From assembly GCA_030830005.1 (NCBI GenBank), contig JAURNV010000041.1, forward strand, positions 1-45,867: a stretch of DNA of 45,867 nt, written 5' to 3'. The translations under genes and the position numbers were made by a program. The stretch is from Flavobacteriaceae bacterium (GTDB taxonomy: Bacteria; Bacteroidota; Bacteroidia; Flavobacteriales; Flavobacteriaceae). Every line of letters starts with the position of its first letter. Position 1 is the stretch's first letter. The notes under the pieces were generated by a model, which ran no database searches, was not told the origin of the DNA, and saw nothing but the letters and a program-made list of their open reading frames with translations. Positions 17,234 through 26,523 of the stretch are shown piece by piece.

Positions 17234-17241
17234 TATTTTTG
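17234..17241 (+). promoter_or_regulatory. -7 promoter element for aroC
   Basis: TATTTTTG, exact TAnnTTTG, ends 15 bases before ATG 17257. It supports that start, because the upstream in-frame ATG at 17218 would precede the promoter element. Confidence 0.5.
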
Positions 17242-17256
17242 AAAAAAGTAATCTAC

Positions 17257-18321
17257 ATGGCAGGGAATAGTTTTGGCAAAAATTTTATGCTCACCACATA
17301 CGGCGAATCGCATGGAATAGCACTAGGAGGTGTAATTGATGGGTGTCCCGCAGGAGTTTCCATCGATATAGATGCGGTACAAGCAGATTTAGACAGAAGA
17401 AAACCAGGACAATCTGCAATTGTAACGCAGCGTAAAGAACCGGATGTTGTAGAAATATATTCTGGAGTGTTTGAAGGGATGACAACAGGTACTCCTATTG
17501 GTTTTTCCATTCGGAATACCAACCAAAAGTCAAAAGATTATTCTCATATAAAAGACAGTTACCGTCCTTCTCATGCTGATTATGTCTATGATCAAAAATA
17601 CGGATTCCGGGACTATCGTGGCGGTGGACGTAGCTCTGCCCGTGAAACTGCAGCACGCGTGGTGGCGGGGAGCATCGCAAAACAATTGATTAAACCGATT
17701 GAAATTCAAGCCTTTGTTTCGGCAGTAGGGGAGTTGACGTTGCCTAACCCCCAAAACATTTCTGACTTTTCATTTATTGAACAAAATCCGGTGCGTTGTC
17801 CTGATGCTGAAATGGCAGCGAAAATGGAAACCTATATCAAACAAATTCGAAAAGAAGGAGATACTGTGGGTGGTATGATTAGCTGTATTGCGAAAAACGT
17901 TCCTGTTGGTTTGGGAGAGCCTGTTTTTGATAAACTACATGCTGAATTAGGAAAAGCGATGCTTTCTATAAATGCAGTTAAAGGATTTGAATATGGCAGT
18001 GGTTTTGCTGGCGCAACACGCCGTGGTAGTGCTCATAACGATCTTTACAACGAAGACGGGTCTACAAAAACCAATAATTCTGGAGGAATTCAAGGAGGCA
18101 TAAGCAATGGAATGGACATTTATTTTAATGTGGCGTTTAAACCTGTTGCTACTATCATGCAAGACCAAGAAACAATCGATAGCAAAGGAGATAAAGTAGT
18201 AATGCAGGGAAAAGGCAGACACGATCCATGCGTTGTGCCTAGAGCTGTACCAATCGTTGAAGCAATGACCGCATTGGTTTTAGCAGACTTCACCTTAAGA
18301 AACCGGACCTCAAAATGTTAA
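17257..18321 (+). CDS. aroC: Chorismate synthase
   Basis: A 354-residue FMN-dependent enzyme of the shikimate pathway, making chorismate from 5-enolpyruvylshikimate-3-phosphate. Family signatures are [65 protein letters not shown] and the C-terminal [19 protein letters not shown] chose ATG 17257 ([12 protein letters not shown]), the family's normal N-terminus and preceded by a promoter element; the longer frame from 17218 adds 13 residues. The symporter gene starts 2 bases after the stop zone, so the two are co-transcribed. Confidence 0.97.
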   Translation: MAGNSFGKNFMLTTYGESHGIALGGVIDGCPAGVSIDIDAVQADLDRRKPGQSAIVTQRKEPDVVEIYSGVFEGMTTGTPIGFSIRNTNQKSKDYSHIKDSYRPSHADYVYDQKYGFRDYRGGGRSSARETAARVVAGSIAKQLIKPIEIQAFVSAVGELTLPNPQNISDFSFIEQNPVRCPDAEMAAKMETYIKQIRKEGDTVGGMISCIAKNVPVGLGEPVFDKLHAELGKAMLSINAVKGFEYGSGFAGATRRGSAHNDLYNEDGSTKTNNSGGIQGGISNGMDIYFNVAFKPVATIMQDQETIDSKGDKVVMQGKGRHDPCVVPRAVPIVEAMTALVLADFTLRNRTSKC

Positions 18322-18322
18322 C

Positions 18323-19627
18323 ATGAAAAAATTAGCTTTACATTGGCAAATCCTACTGGGAATGATTTTAGGCGTTCTCTTTGGCTATGTATTCAGTCAA
18401 TTTGAATGGGGAAAATCCTTTGTTATAAACTGGATTAAGCCCTTTGGTACAATTTTTATTAATTCCTTAAAACTTATAGCTGTTCCCCTTATTTTAGCAT
18501 CACTCATAAAGGGTGTTTCTGATTTAAAAAACATCGCCCAACTTTCAAATATGGGTAGTCGCACAATAGGTTTATACCTAATTACTACAATAACGGCCGT
18601 AACAATTGGTCTTTCCATAGTAAATTTGATAAAACCTGGCGAAACACTTTCTGAAGAAACCCGAACCGAACTTTTAGCAGCTTATGCTTCTGATGCGGCT
18701 GACAAACAATCTGTTGCTGCTGCTCAAAAAGAAGCTGGGCCATTACAAGCCTTAGTTGATTTGGTGCCTTCAAATATTTTTGGTGCCATGCAGGACAACG
18801 GAAACATGTTGCAAGTCATCTTCTTTGCTATATTTTTTGGCGTAGGATTAGTGCTGATTCCCAAGCAGAAAGCAAAAGCGGTTAAAGATTTTTTTGATGC
18901 CCTTAATGAGGTGATTTTAAAGCTTATCGATTTGATTATGATTGTTGCACCATACGGTGTTTTTGCTCTGTTGGCAGCGCTTATTGCTGAGGCACCCTCT
19001 GCAGATTTATTCCGTGCCCTAGGGCTTTATACGGTTACTGTGCTACTTGGCTTAATCACCATGATTTTATTTTATATTGTGCTAGTACGGATATTTACGG
19101 GTAAAAAAACGAGTTTTTTCTTAAGAGGTATATCGCCTGCCCAACTCCTTGCATTTTCGACTAGTTCATCTGCTGCTACACTACCCGTTACTATGGAGCG
19201 TGTACACGAACACCTTGGTGTTGAAGAAGATGTAAGCAGTTTTGTGCTACCTATTGGTGCAACCATCAATATGGATGGGACAAGTTTATATCAAGCAGTA
19301 GCTGCAGTATTTATTGCGCAAGCCTTTGGTATGGATTTGAGTTTGTCTGCACAGTTGGGCATCATTGCTACAGCGACCCTTGCTTCTATTGGTTCTGCAG
19401 CAGTTCCAGGTGCTGGAATGGTTATGCTGGTTATTGTATTGGCACAGGCAGGTATTCCTGAAGCAGGGTTAGCGCTTATTTTTGCTGTTGATCGTCCCTT
19501 GGATATGTGCCGCACAACGGTTAACGTAACCGGCGATGCATCTGTTTCTATGCTTGTCGCCAAATGGCTTGGTAAACTCGGCACCCCTAAGGTCAAAAAT
19601 TGGGAGGATAATTATCCTAAGAAATAA
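18323..19627 (+). CDS. Dicarboxylate/amino acid:cation symporter (DAACS)
   Basis: A 434-residue inner-membrane carrier of the glutamate/aspartate/C4-dicarboxylate family (GltP/GltT/DctA). It has eight or so hydrophobic segments and the substrate and ion signatures STSSSAATLPVTMERV (first hairpin loop), PIGATINMDGTSLYQAV, and DRPLDMCRTTVNVTGDASV near the C-terminus. The Arg in DMCRTTVNV is the residue that in this family favours acidic amino acids over neutral ones, so glutamate or aspartate is a reasonable substrate. The 3' end overlaps the convergent DCC-family gene by 11 bases. Confidence 0.92.
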   Translation: MKKLALHWQILLGMILGVLFGYVFSQFEWGKSFVINWIKPFGTIFINSLKLIAVPLILASLIKGVSDLKNIAQLSNMGSRTIGLYLITTITAVTIGLSIVNLIKPGETLSEETRTELLAAYASDAADKQSVAAAQKEAGPLQALVDLVPSNIFGAMQDNGNMLQVIFFAIFFGVGLVLIPKQKAKAVKDFFDALNEVILKLIDLIMIVAPYGVFALLAALIAEAPSADLFRALGLYTVTVLLGLITMILFYIVLVRIFTGKKTSFFLRGISPAQLLAFSTSSSAATLPVTMERVHEHLGVEEDVSSFVLPIGATINMDGTSLYQAVAAVFIAQAFGMDLSLSAQLGIIATATLASIGSAAVPGAGMVMLVIVLAQAGIPEAGLALIFAVDRPLDMCRTTVNVTGDASVSMLVAKWLGKLGTPKVKNWEDNYPKK

Positions 19628-19991
19628 AACGGTTGCTAATTTGTTGGGGGAGTAAACATGTTTGACTCCCAAACCATTTTTTTCTGTTATTTGCTACTAA
19701 ACAATACACAGCTTTTTGAAAAAATGCTGGTGTAATCACAAATAGAACTCGCATCCAACGAACTTTTGGTAAACGTTCAATAATATACCGCACAGCATGA
19801 TGTCCTGTCAAGGTTTTATGTCTTTTTGTAATTACGGCTACGGATTCTCCTAATAAAGCATGCGCTTTTGCATAATCACTTGAAAAAGTTGTAAATAAGA
19901 ACTGTTCTTTTGTGTCGTGCTTTAGAATAAATTTAACGGAATTGCTGCAAAGCAAGCAATCACCATCATAGGCTATGACCGCGTAGTTCAT
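19617..19991 (-). CDS. DCC-family (DUF393) thiol oxidoreductase-like protein
   Basis: A 124-residue protein starting with the DxxCxxC motif (YDGDCLLCSNSVKF, Cys12 and Cys15) typical of the DCC1-like thiol-disulfide oxidoreductase family, followed by VRYIIERLPKVRWMRVL. The start codon overlaps the mutS2 stop by 4 bases, so it is translated with mutS2. The physiological substrate is unknown. Confidence 0.88.
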   Translation of the reverse strand: MNYAVIAYDGDCLLCSNSVKFILKHDTKEQFLFTTFSSDYAKAHALLGESVAVITKRHKTLTGHHAVRYIIERLPKVRWMRVLFVITPAFFQKAVYCLVANNRKKWFGSQTCLLPQQISNRFIS

Positions 19992-22156
19992 TTTTCTCTT
20001 AATACAAGTTCTAGGGCTTCTATATTTACTTGGGTGGTAAATACTCCAAAGTTAACAATCGCCTTATTTTTTTCTAATATGGCAATAGTACCGACTGATT
20101 TTCCATCGTACATGCGAACTTTATCTCCAATTTTAAAGTCAACTTTTTGTCGTGGCTTTTCTTTGGGTTTTTCTGTTTCCTTTTTCTTTTTCTCTTCCCT
20201 AACAACGGCTACTTTTTCTGTAATCTCTTCTTTCAGTTTCTTTTTTTCTTGTTGTTCCTTTTTGTGTTCAGTAACTGATTTGCGTTTACGTTTGGCGTTT
20301 TCAGTTTCTACAATACGAAGCAAATCAGCAATAAGGGGGCGTTTTTTATTGGTGATAAAAAATCGCTCAGCGACCTCATTAACTTTATTTCCCAACACAA
20401 TCATGCGTTGTTCTTGATCAAAAAGTTCCTGATAGCGTTCTAATTTCTGCTTGACCTTTGCATTTAGTGTTTCCAGCTTTTCGTTTTCTCTTTTATTTTT
20501 AATTGACGATTCTTGCAATGCTTTGTTGGATTTTGTCATCGAGGAACGCTCTTTTTGAAGCTTTGCAATAGTGGCATCAAATCGCACTTTTGTGCGCTCA
20601 ATTTTTTTCTTTGCACGATTAACCAAGCTATATGGAATTCCGTTTTTTTCAGCTACTTCAAATGTAAACGAACTTCCAGCCTCTCCTGTAATTAGATGAA
20701 AGGTCGGTTGTAAGCTTTTCCCGTCAAATTGCATATTGGCATTGGTCATATAAGGCAATTCGTTAGCTAATAGCTTTAAATTTGAATAATGCGTGGTAAT
20801 TGCACCAAAAGATTCTCGCTCATAAAATACTTCCAAGAAAATTTCAGCCAATGCCCCTCCAAGTTCGGGGTCCGACCCTGTGCCAAACTCATCAATTAGG
20901 AATAGCGTTTTAGCATCGCATTTTTTAAGAAAGCGTTGCATGTTTTTAAGGCGATAGCTATATGTACTTAACTCATTTTCTATAGATTGATTATCGCCAA
21001 TATCTGTAAGAATGTGTTCAAAAACACCGATATGACTTTGCTCGTGGACGGGAATCATAAAACCGCTTTGTAGCATCAACTGAAGTAATCCAATGGTTTT
21101 GAGGGTAATGCTTTTTCCGCCAGCATTTGGACCCGAAATTACCATGATTCTGTTTTTGGGGTGCAAATGTATGTCTTGCGGATAAGTAGGGTTTTTCTTC
21201 TTTTGATTCTTTAAATAGAGTAGGGGGTGGAAGGCTTTCTTCAACTCTATTTCAAACGTATCACTTAGTAATGGCTTGGTTGCGTTTAAGTCTTTTGCAT
21301 AATGAGCTTTAGCTGCATGGGTATCAATTAAAGTAAGAAATGTAGCAAATTCACGGAATTCATTCACATAGGGACGCATGTAATCTGTAAGATGGCGAAG
21401 AATAGCATCTACTTCTTCTTTTTCATCGTAAATTAGGTTTTGTAACTCTTGGGTGTATTGCAAGGTTGTTTGAGGTTCTATGTAAACAATACTTCCTGTT
21501 TTACTGCTGCCGTGAATAACTCCTTTCACTTTACGACGATACATAGCTTTTACCGCCAAAACTCTTCTAGTGCCGATTACTGTTTCCCGAATATCATCTA
21601 AAAAGCCTGATCCCTGATAGGTGCTTAGCGCTGCGCCGAAACTTTGACTAATCTTAGAACGGACTCCGTTCATTTGCCTTCTAATACGATAAAGGTTTTC
21701 AGAAGCACGGTCTTTTACTGTGCCAAACTTGTCAATAATGCGTGTAATCTCTGCAGGAATTTCCTTAACCGGCGGTTGCTCGTTTGTTGCTTCGTATAAA
21801 GTGGGATAGTGTGATTTATTTTTTTTAAGAAAGAGCAGTAGTTTGTTGGCAGTGTCAGAAAGAACCAGCATTTTTCGAAAACCCTCTATTTCAATTTTAC
21901 TGTTTTCAATGGCTAATAATGAAATTTCATGACTGATGTCTTCGAATCCGTGATTGGGAATAGGCTTCTCTCCAGACAATGAAGTAAAGTATTCGTGTGT
22001 GCGATTTAGTGCCCCACGAACAGCGTCTAATTCTGTAAAAGGCATTGTGGATAATAGTTGAGCGCTGCCTGATTCTGTTGCACAGCGAATAGCGGCTTGT
22101 TCTAAGACTACGCCAAACTCTAAGTCATCAAGTGTTTTTTGTGCAATTTTTTTCAT
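19988..22156 (-). CDS. mutS2: MutS2-family ATPase without Smr domain
   Basis: A 722-residue MutS homologue lacking the mismatch-recognition domain. It has a helical core at 1-320, Walker A GPNAGGKS (342-349), Walker B LFLIDEFGTGSDP (418-430) and the ATPase signature TTHYSNLK. A long Lys/Glu-rich coiled coil spans about 515-665, followed by a KOW-like end (KIGDKVRMYDGKSVGTI). Bacillus-type MutS2 proteins carry a C-terminal Smr nuclease domain; here the protein stops right after the KOW-like part. MutS2 acts on stalled or collided ribosomes and/or suppresses recombination. Without Smr, cleavage would need another protein. It is preceded by a TATTTTTG promoter element. Confidence 0.9.
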   Translation of the reverse strand: MKKIAQKTLDDLEFGVVLEQAAIRCATESGSAQLLSTMPFTELDAVRGALNRTHEYFTSLSGEKPIPNHGFEDISHEISLLAIENSKIEIEGFRKMLVLSDTANKLLLFLKKNKSHYPTLYEATNEQPPVKEIPAEITRIIDKFGTVKDRASENLYRIRRQMNGVRSKISQSFGAALSTYQGSGFLDDIRETVIGTRRVLAVKAMYRRKVKGVIHGSSKTGSIVYIEPQTTLQYTQELQNLIYDEKEEVDAILRHLTDYMRPYVNEFREFATFLTLIDTHAAKAHYAKDLNATKPLLSDTFEIELKKAFHPLLYLKNQKKKNPTYPQDIHLHPKNRIMVISGPNAGGKSITLKTIGLLQLMLQSGFMIPVHEQSHIGVFEHILTDIGDNQSIENELSTYSYRLKNMQRFLKKCDAKTLFLIDEFGTGSDPELGGALAEIFLEVFYERESFGAITTHYSNLKLLANELPYMTNANMQFDGKSLQPTFHLITGEAGSSFTFEVAEKNGIPYSLVNRAKKKIERTKVRFDATIAKLQKERSSMTKSNKALQESSIKNKRENEKLETLNAKVKQKLERYQELFDQEQRMIVLGNKVNEVAERFFITNKKRPLIADLLRIVETENAKRKRKSVTEHKKEQQEKKKLKEEITEKVAVVREEKKKKETEKPKEKPRQKVDFKIGDKVRMYDGKSVGTIAILEKNKAIVNFGVFTTQVNIEALELVLREK

Positions 22157-22181
22157 CTCAATTTATTACCTTGAGCTCAGG

Positions 22182-22189
22182 CAAAAATA
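22182..22189 (-). promoter_or_regulatory. -7 promoter element for mutS2
   Basis: The minus strand reads TATTTTTG, exact TAnnTTTG, 25 bases before the mutS2 ATG. It lies in the 42-base gap shared with divergent ung. Confidence 0.5.
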
Positions 22190-22198
22190 GCTTTTTTC

Positions 22199-22867
22199 AT
22201 GGAGGTAAGGTTAGAAAAATCGTGGCGTAAGCATTTAGCAAATGAATTCGAAGCGCCTTATTTTAAGAGACTTGCTCAATTTGTTGGATACGAATACAAG
22301 GTTGGGAAGTGTTTTCCAAAAGAGGAGATGATTTTTAATGCGCTCAATTTATGTCCTTTTGACTTGGTTCGTGTGGTTATTTTGGGACAAGATCCCTATC
22401 ACGGTGCTGGACAGGCGCATGGATTGTGTTTCTCTGTACCCGAGGGCGTTCCACACCCTCCTTCACTTGTCAATATCTTTAAAGAATTGGAAGCCGATGT
22501 TGGTAAACCTTATCCGCAAAGCGGAACACTAACTCCTTGGGCAGCTCAAGGGGTGCTTTTGCTTAATGCTACACTTAGTGTTCGGGCGGGTCAGGCAGGA
22601 AGCCATCAAAGTCATGGATGGGAAGCTTTTACCGATGCCATTATTGCTGTTCTTTCAGCTAAATCATCGGGACTCGTGTTTATGCTTTGGGGCAATTATG
22701 CCAAGAAAAAGGGCAAACACATTGACCGCAGCAAACATTTGGTGCTAGAATCTGGACATCCTTCGCCCCTAAGTGCCAACCGTGGCTTGTGGTTTGGCAA
22801 CAAACATTTTAGCCAGGCCAATACGTATATTAGTAATCATGGAAAAGCCGCGCCAATCAACTGGTGA
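22199..22867 (+). CDS. ung: Uracil-DNA glycosylase, family 1
   Basis: A 222-residue family-1 UDG that removes uracil from DNA in base excision repair. It has the water-activating loop GQDPYH (63-68, Asp65), the FSVP and uracil-binding segments, LLNATLSVR, and the Leu-intercalation loop HPSPLSANRG starting at His187. All catalytic residues are present. It is divergent from mutS2 and convergent with the thiolase gene (6 bases between stops). Confidence 0.97.
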   Translation: MEVRLEKSWRKHLANEFEAPYFKRLAQFVGYEYKVGKCFPKEEMIFNALNLCPFDLVRVVILGQDPYHGAGQAHGLCFSVPEGVPHPPSLVNIFKELEADVGKPYPQSGTLTPWAAQGVLLLNATLSVRAGQAGSHQSHGWEAFTDAIIAVLSAKSSGLVFMLWGNYAKKKGKHIDRSKHLVLESGHPSPLSANRGLWFGNKHFSQANTYISNHGKAAPINW

Positions 22868-22873
22868 TTATTT

Positions 22874-23989
22874 CTAGTGTTGTAGCAGTAACACACTTGC
22901 CAATCCACCCGCACCTGCAATTGCAGCAATTCCTTTGTTGGAATCGCTTAAGGTGTGAAACAAGTGTACGGCAAGAACGGCACCCGACGCTCCAATGGGA
23001 TGACCTCTCGAAATGGCACCGCCTTGCGGATTAATAATACTTAGTGGAGCTGCGCTTTCTCTTGCACATAGGATGGCTTGGGTGGCATAGGCTTCCATAA
23101 GTTCTACATGCTGAATATCATCCCACGAAAGTGTGTTTTGCGCTAAAAGTTTTTTTAACGCCTCAACAGGAAGCAAAGGAAAATTTTCAGGTGCTCCACC
23201 TAAAGTAAACCCATCCAAAATTTCAACACAGTGAGTAAGGTTGTATTTAGCTATAATTTCCTCAGAGGCAACAGCAACAAAAGCTGCTCCGTCGGCTTTT
23301 GGGGCGGTATTACAAGGGTGGGTGTCTCCAAATTTTGCTGCTGATTTTTGAAACATTTCCCACGTAATTTCTCTAGCAAATGGGTCAATGGCATTCGTGT
23401 TGGCAACATGAAAAACTTCCTCATCCAGTAACGTCTTATGCGCCAAAGCCTTTTGGTGACTGTTTTTTACCCATTCAAATTCGTCTCGAGTGCTAATGGC
23501 ATATTCTTTTTTTAATGGGGTCATGAAATTACCGAGTGGTAGGGTTGGGTCATCTGTTGGAAAAAAAGGGGGTCGCGCTAACGGAACAGCCTTTTGGCTC
23601 CAATTCGACTTGTAAAGCCTTTCGGGACGTAAGGAAAAAGACTCTACACCACCTGCTAAAATAAGCGAAGCTTCTCCTTTACGTATTCGATTTGCAGCGT
23701 TGATAATCGCATCTAACCCACCAACGCATTGTCGATCTATGGTAGTGCCAAGTATAGTTTCAGAAAAGCCAGCGGTCAGCGCACAAAGGCGCGCAATATT
23801 ACCGCCACCGCCTAAAGCATTTGAAACAATAACATCGTCCACCGCAGATTTAGGAATGTTAACGGCTTTCAACGTTTGATTGAGAGTATCAGTTGCCATG
23901 ACCTGTATGGAAACATCCTTAAGAGAACCTCCGTACGGTGCAATGGTAGTTCTCACCGCAGAAATGATATAGACGCGACTCTTTTTCAA
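22874..23989 (-). CDS. Atypical thiolase-family protein
   Basis: A 371-residue thiolase fold protein. The nucleophile is present (DRQCVGGLDAI, Cys88) and so is GHPIGASGA (His330). Two other catalytic positions differ from biosynthetic and degradative thiolases: the NEAFA motif reads MEAYA, and the C-terminal CxGGG reads AIAGAGG, so the proton-donating Cys is Ala358. Acyl transfer through Cys88 remains possible but classical thiolysis or Claisen chemistry is doubtful. The start overlaps the stop of the AMP-ligase gene by 4 bases. The pair resembles the Bacillus yhfT-yhfS or Staphylococcus vraA-vraB ligase-thiolase pairs in layout; that comparison is from memory and not checked. Confidence 0.82.
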   Translation of the reverse strand: MKKSRVYIISAVRTTIAPYGGSLKDVSIQVMATDTLNQTLKAVNIPKSAVDDVIVSNALGGGGNIARLCALTAGFSETILGTTIDRQCVGGLDAIINAANRIRKGEASLILAGGVESFSLRPERLYKSNWSQKAVPLARPPFFPTDDPTLPLGNFMTPLKKEYAISTRDEFEWVKNSHQKALAHKTLLDEEVFHVANTNAIDPFAREITWEMFQKSAAKFGDTHPCNTAPKADGAAFVAVASEEIIAKYNLTHCVEILDGFTLGGAPENFPLLPVEALKKLLAQNTLSWDDIQHVELMEAYATQAILCARESAAPLSIINPQGGAISRGHPIGASGAVLAVHLFHTLSDSNKGIAAIAGAGGLASVLLLQH

Positions 23990-25218
23990 AGCGAATGTTT
24001 TAACTTTTGCATGTCAACTTTTCCGTTTTTTAGCAGGGGCCATTTATGACAATGTACCCATTTTTTTGGAACTCCCTGCGTGTCAAAAACGGAAAGCGCT
24101 TTTTGCTTTACTTGTTGCCATTCTTTATCTGAAAAGTTACGTTGGCTACACAAAACCATTTGGTCTTCGGTTGTATGGGGTATCACAAATAATGCAAGTT
24201 CATCAAGGGAGAGCGTTTTTTTATACCATTTTTCCAAATCCTCTAAATCCACCACATGACCGTTGATCGAATATCTACGTCCCTTTCTTCCCGAAAAAAA
24301 CAAACGATTATCACGATCAACAAAACCTCTATCATTGATTGAAATATAACCCCCTAACACTCTTATTTTAAGCACTTTTTGTAAGTATCCTAAAAACAAC
24401 TGATTGCTTTTTATCCATATATTTCCTGAGGTATTTTTAGTTATGCTTTTATGCTGTTCATTTCGTATACTAACCTCCACATCTTTGCATATTGTTCCCA
24501 CGCTCTCACTGTTGTCTGTAGGCGATTTGATGCTGATAAAACTTGTTTCAGAAGTACCGTAGTACGAAAATATTTTTGCATTGGGGAAGACGAGTTGCAA
24601 TTGTGATCGCTGTTGATTGGAAAAATGTGCACCCCCCACAAAGATGTAACGAACTTCTTTTATTGGATTGCACTGCTGCTTTGCAAAGGCATTTATAAAA
24701 AAAGAACAATGCGAGGGAGTTGCCCATAGCGTGTAGGTATGCTCAACAGCTAAGGCATTGAAGTTTTTAAGGCTATTGGAAGGAAATAGTAAGGGGCTTA
24801 TGCCTCTTTCTAAAGACTCCATAGCCCCAAAAAGGGAAAGCGAGTAGGGGAGTGCTCCCAAAACAATTCCAACACTTGTTGGGGCAGCTACTTCCTTGGT
24901 TATGAGTGAAAAGCTATTTTGCCAACTTTGGTAGGTTCTAACAATTCCTTTTTGGCTGTTTTTTGTGCCACTAGAAAAACACAAGATTGTGGGTTCTGTC
25001 AGCTTATAGCGTAACGTATAAACACCCGAAATAGCGGTTTGTTTTATTGCTATTTGTAATGCCTTTATAATGGATTTTGAAATGGGTCCTATACTATATC
25101 CAGATTGTAGTAATTCGTTGGCGGATTTTAGGAAAAGGTCGTGCTGTGACTCATCAAAAAGCAGCAGCTCGTTTGAAAGATCTGAAACAACATTTTTAAG
25201 TTTGTCAATCTTGGTCAT
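23986..25218 (-). CDS. Short AMP-dependent acyl ligase (ANL superfamily)
   Basis: A 410-residue adenylate-forming enzyme, about 100 residues shorter than usual acyl-CoA ligases, with the N-terminal subdomain reduced. Core motifs are visible: P-loop SSGTKNSQKG (82-91), YYGTSET (219-225), the hinge region INDRGFVDRDNRLFFSGRKG (293-312) and the catalytic C-terminal Lys in KNGKVD (Lys400). It probably activates a carboxylic acid to acyl-AMP and then to acyl-CoA. The acid is unknown. It is translationally coupled to the thiolase and lies 3 bases after the SUI1 gene, so ligase and thiolase likely act in sequence on one acyl group. Confidence 0.8.
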   Translation of the reverse strand: MTKIDKLKNVVSDLSNELLLFDESQHDLFLKSANELLQSGYSIGPISKSIIKALQIAIKQTAISGVYTLRYKLTEPTILCFSSGTKNSQKGIVRTYQSWQNSFSLITKEVAAPTSVGIVLGALPYSLSLFGAMESLERGISPLLFPSNSLKNFNALAVEHTYTLWATPSHCSFFINAFAKQQCNPIKEVRYIFVGGAHFSNQQRSQLQLVFPNAKIFSYYGTSETSFISIKSPTDNSESVGTICKDVEVSIRNEQHKSITKNTSGNIWIKSNQLFLGYLQKVLKIRVLGGYISINDRGFVDRDNRLFFSGRKGRRYSINGHVVDLEDLEKWYKKTLSLDELALFVIPHTTEDQMVLCSQRNFSDKEWQQVKQKALSVFDTQGVPKKWVHCHKWPLLKNGKVDMQKLKHSL

Positions 25219-25221
25219 GAG

Positions 25222-25557
25222 TTAACCACCAACTCGTTTAACATGATGTCCTTCGCTGCTAAGAAAATCCATGACTTTATCGCGGACATTACCCTGAATA
25301 ATAAGCGCATTATCCTTAATACTTCCACCCACACTAAACTGTTGTTTTATTTTTTTTGCAAGGGCCTTTAATTCCATCTCATCACCCTCAAAACCTTTAA
25401 TAATGGTCACTGTTTTTCCGCCACGCCCTTTATTGCTAAAATGTGCCTCTAGATGTTGTTTTTTGGATAGGGGGGCAGCCTCAGGTGTAGGGGTAAAAGC
25501 ACCCTCTGCTTCAGGGAAGAGTTTTTTTAAATCCGAAAAGTTGTTCAGTTTTGCCAT
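25222..25557 (-). CDS. yciH: SUI1/eIF1-like translation factor (YciH family)
   Basis: A 111-residue protein with an N-terminal variable tail and the SUI1 domain: RGGKTVTIIKGFEGDEMELK, LAKKIKQQFSVGGSIKD and LIIQGNVRDKVMDFLSSEG. Bacterial YciH is related to eukaryotic eIF1 and may affect start-codon fidelity. The start codon shares its first base with the stop of the upstream 2OG oxygenase gene (TAATG). Confidence 0.92.
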   Translation of the reverse strand: MAKLNNFSDLKKLFPEAEGAFTPTPEAAPLSKKQHLEAHFSNKGRGGKTVTIIKGFEGDEMELKALAKKIKQQFSVGGSIKDNALIIQGNVRDKVMDFLSSEGHHVKRVGG

Positions 25558-26507
25558 TACGCTTTTATTAAACCCAAATCAACCAAACGTTCGTTTAGAA
25601 ATTCACCTGCGGTAATATCCTCAAATTGTTTTGGATTTTCAGATGTTACACAATGATCTAATACGTTAAGGGGCATAGTTGCTACGGGATGCATAAAAAA
25701 TGGAATGGAATAGCGTGAAGTACCCCAAAGTTCTTTTGGGGGATTCACCACACGGTGTATGGTTGATTTTAAGGTATTATTGGTATGACGTGAAAGCATG
25801 TCACCCACATTGACCATCAGTTCGTTTTCCGCTGCGATTGCATCTATCCACTGATTATTTCTATTCAAAACTTGTAGTCCTTTCCCATGTGCTCCCATTA
25901 GTAGAGTTATGAGATTAATATCGCCATGAGCAGCGGCACGTTCGGCGTCTTTAGGAGCTGTTTGGATAGGGGGATAGTGAATGGGGCGTAAAATACTATT
26001 GCCCGTAGTCACAAAATCATCAAAATAATGTTTGTCTAATCCCAAATACAAGGCAATAGCGCGCAAAAGCACAATGCCCGTTTGTTCTAAGGCTTGAAAA
26101 ACCGCTTTTCCTACTTCGTTGAAGGCAGGGATTTCCGCAACCAAAACATTTGGCGGGTAATGGGGTTTAAGAGCTTCTTCTACTTCGGCGTATTGTCCAA
26201 AATGCCAAAATTCTTTAAGATCCCCTTCTTTTTTGCCTTTGGCGTGTTCTTTTCCAAACGAGGTGTATCCACGCTGTCCACCACCTTGTTCAATCTCGTA
26301 GGCCTTTTTTACGTTTTCAGGCAAATCAAAAAATGCTTTAATCTGCGTGTATAAATCGGAAACAAGTGATGGCGATAGGTAGTGACCAGAAATAGCTACA
26401 AATCCAATTTCCTCATATGCCCGCCCCAAATCTGCAACAAATTGATCTTGTTGTTGTTGGGTTCCCGAAGTGAAGTTTTGAAGATTCAGCGAAGGAATTA
26501 CATTCAT
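25557..26507 (-). CDS. 2-oxoglutarate/Fe(II) oxygenase, isopenicillin N synthase-like
   Basis: A 316-residue double-stranded beta-helix oxygenase. The N-terminal non-haem dioxygenase domain has EEIGFVAISGHYL. The facial triad is H194-x-D196 (AAHGDINLITLL) and H251 (TIHRVVNPP), and R265-Y-S267 should bind the 2-oxoglutarate carboxylate. All needed residues are present. The substrate is not evident; relatives act on amino acids, peptides or other small molecules. It follows ald by 16 bases and overlaps yciH, so it belongs to the ald-led transcript. Confidence 0.88.
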   Translation of the reverse strand: MNVIPSLNLQNFTSGTQQQQDQFVADLGRAYEEIGFVAISGHYLSPSLVSDLYTQIKAFFDLPENVKKAYEIEQGGGQRGYTSFGKEHAKGKKEGDLKEFWHFGQYAEVEEALKPHYPPNVLVAEIPAFNEVGKAVFQALEQTGIVLLRAIALYLGLDKHYFDDFVTTGNSILRPIHYPPIQTAPKDAERAAAHGDINLITLLMGAHGKGLQVLNRNNQWIDAIAAENELMVNVGDMLSRHTNNTLKSTIHRVVNPPKELWGTSRYSIPFFMHPVATMPLNVLDHCVTSENPKQFEDITAGEFLNERLVDLGLIKA

Positions 26508-26523
26508 CTTTGCAAGATAACTA

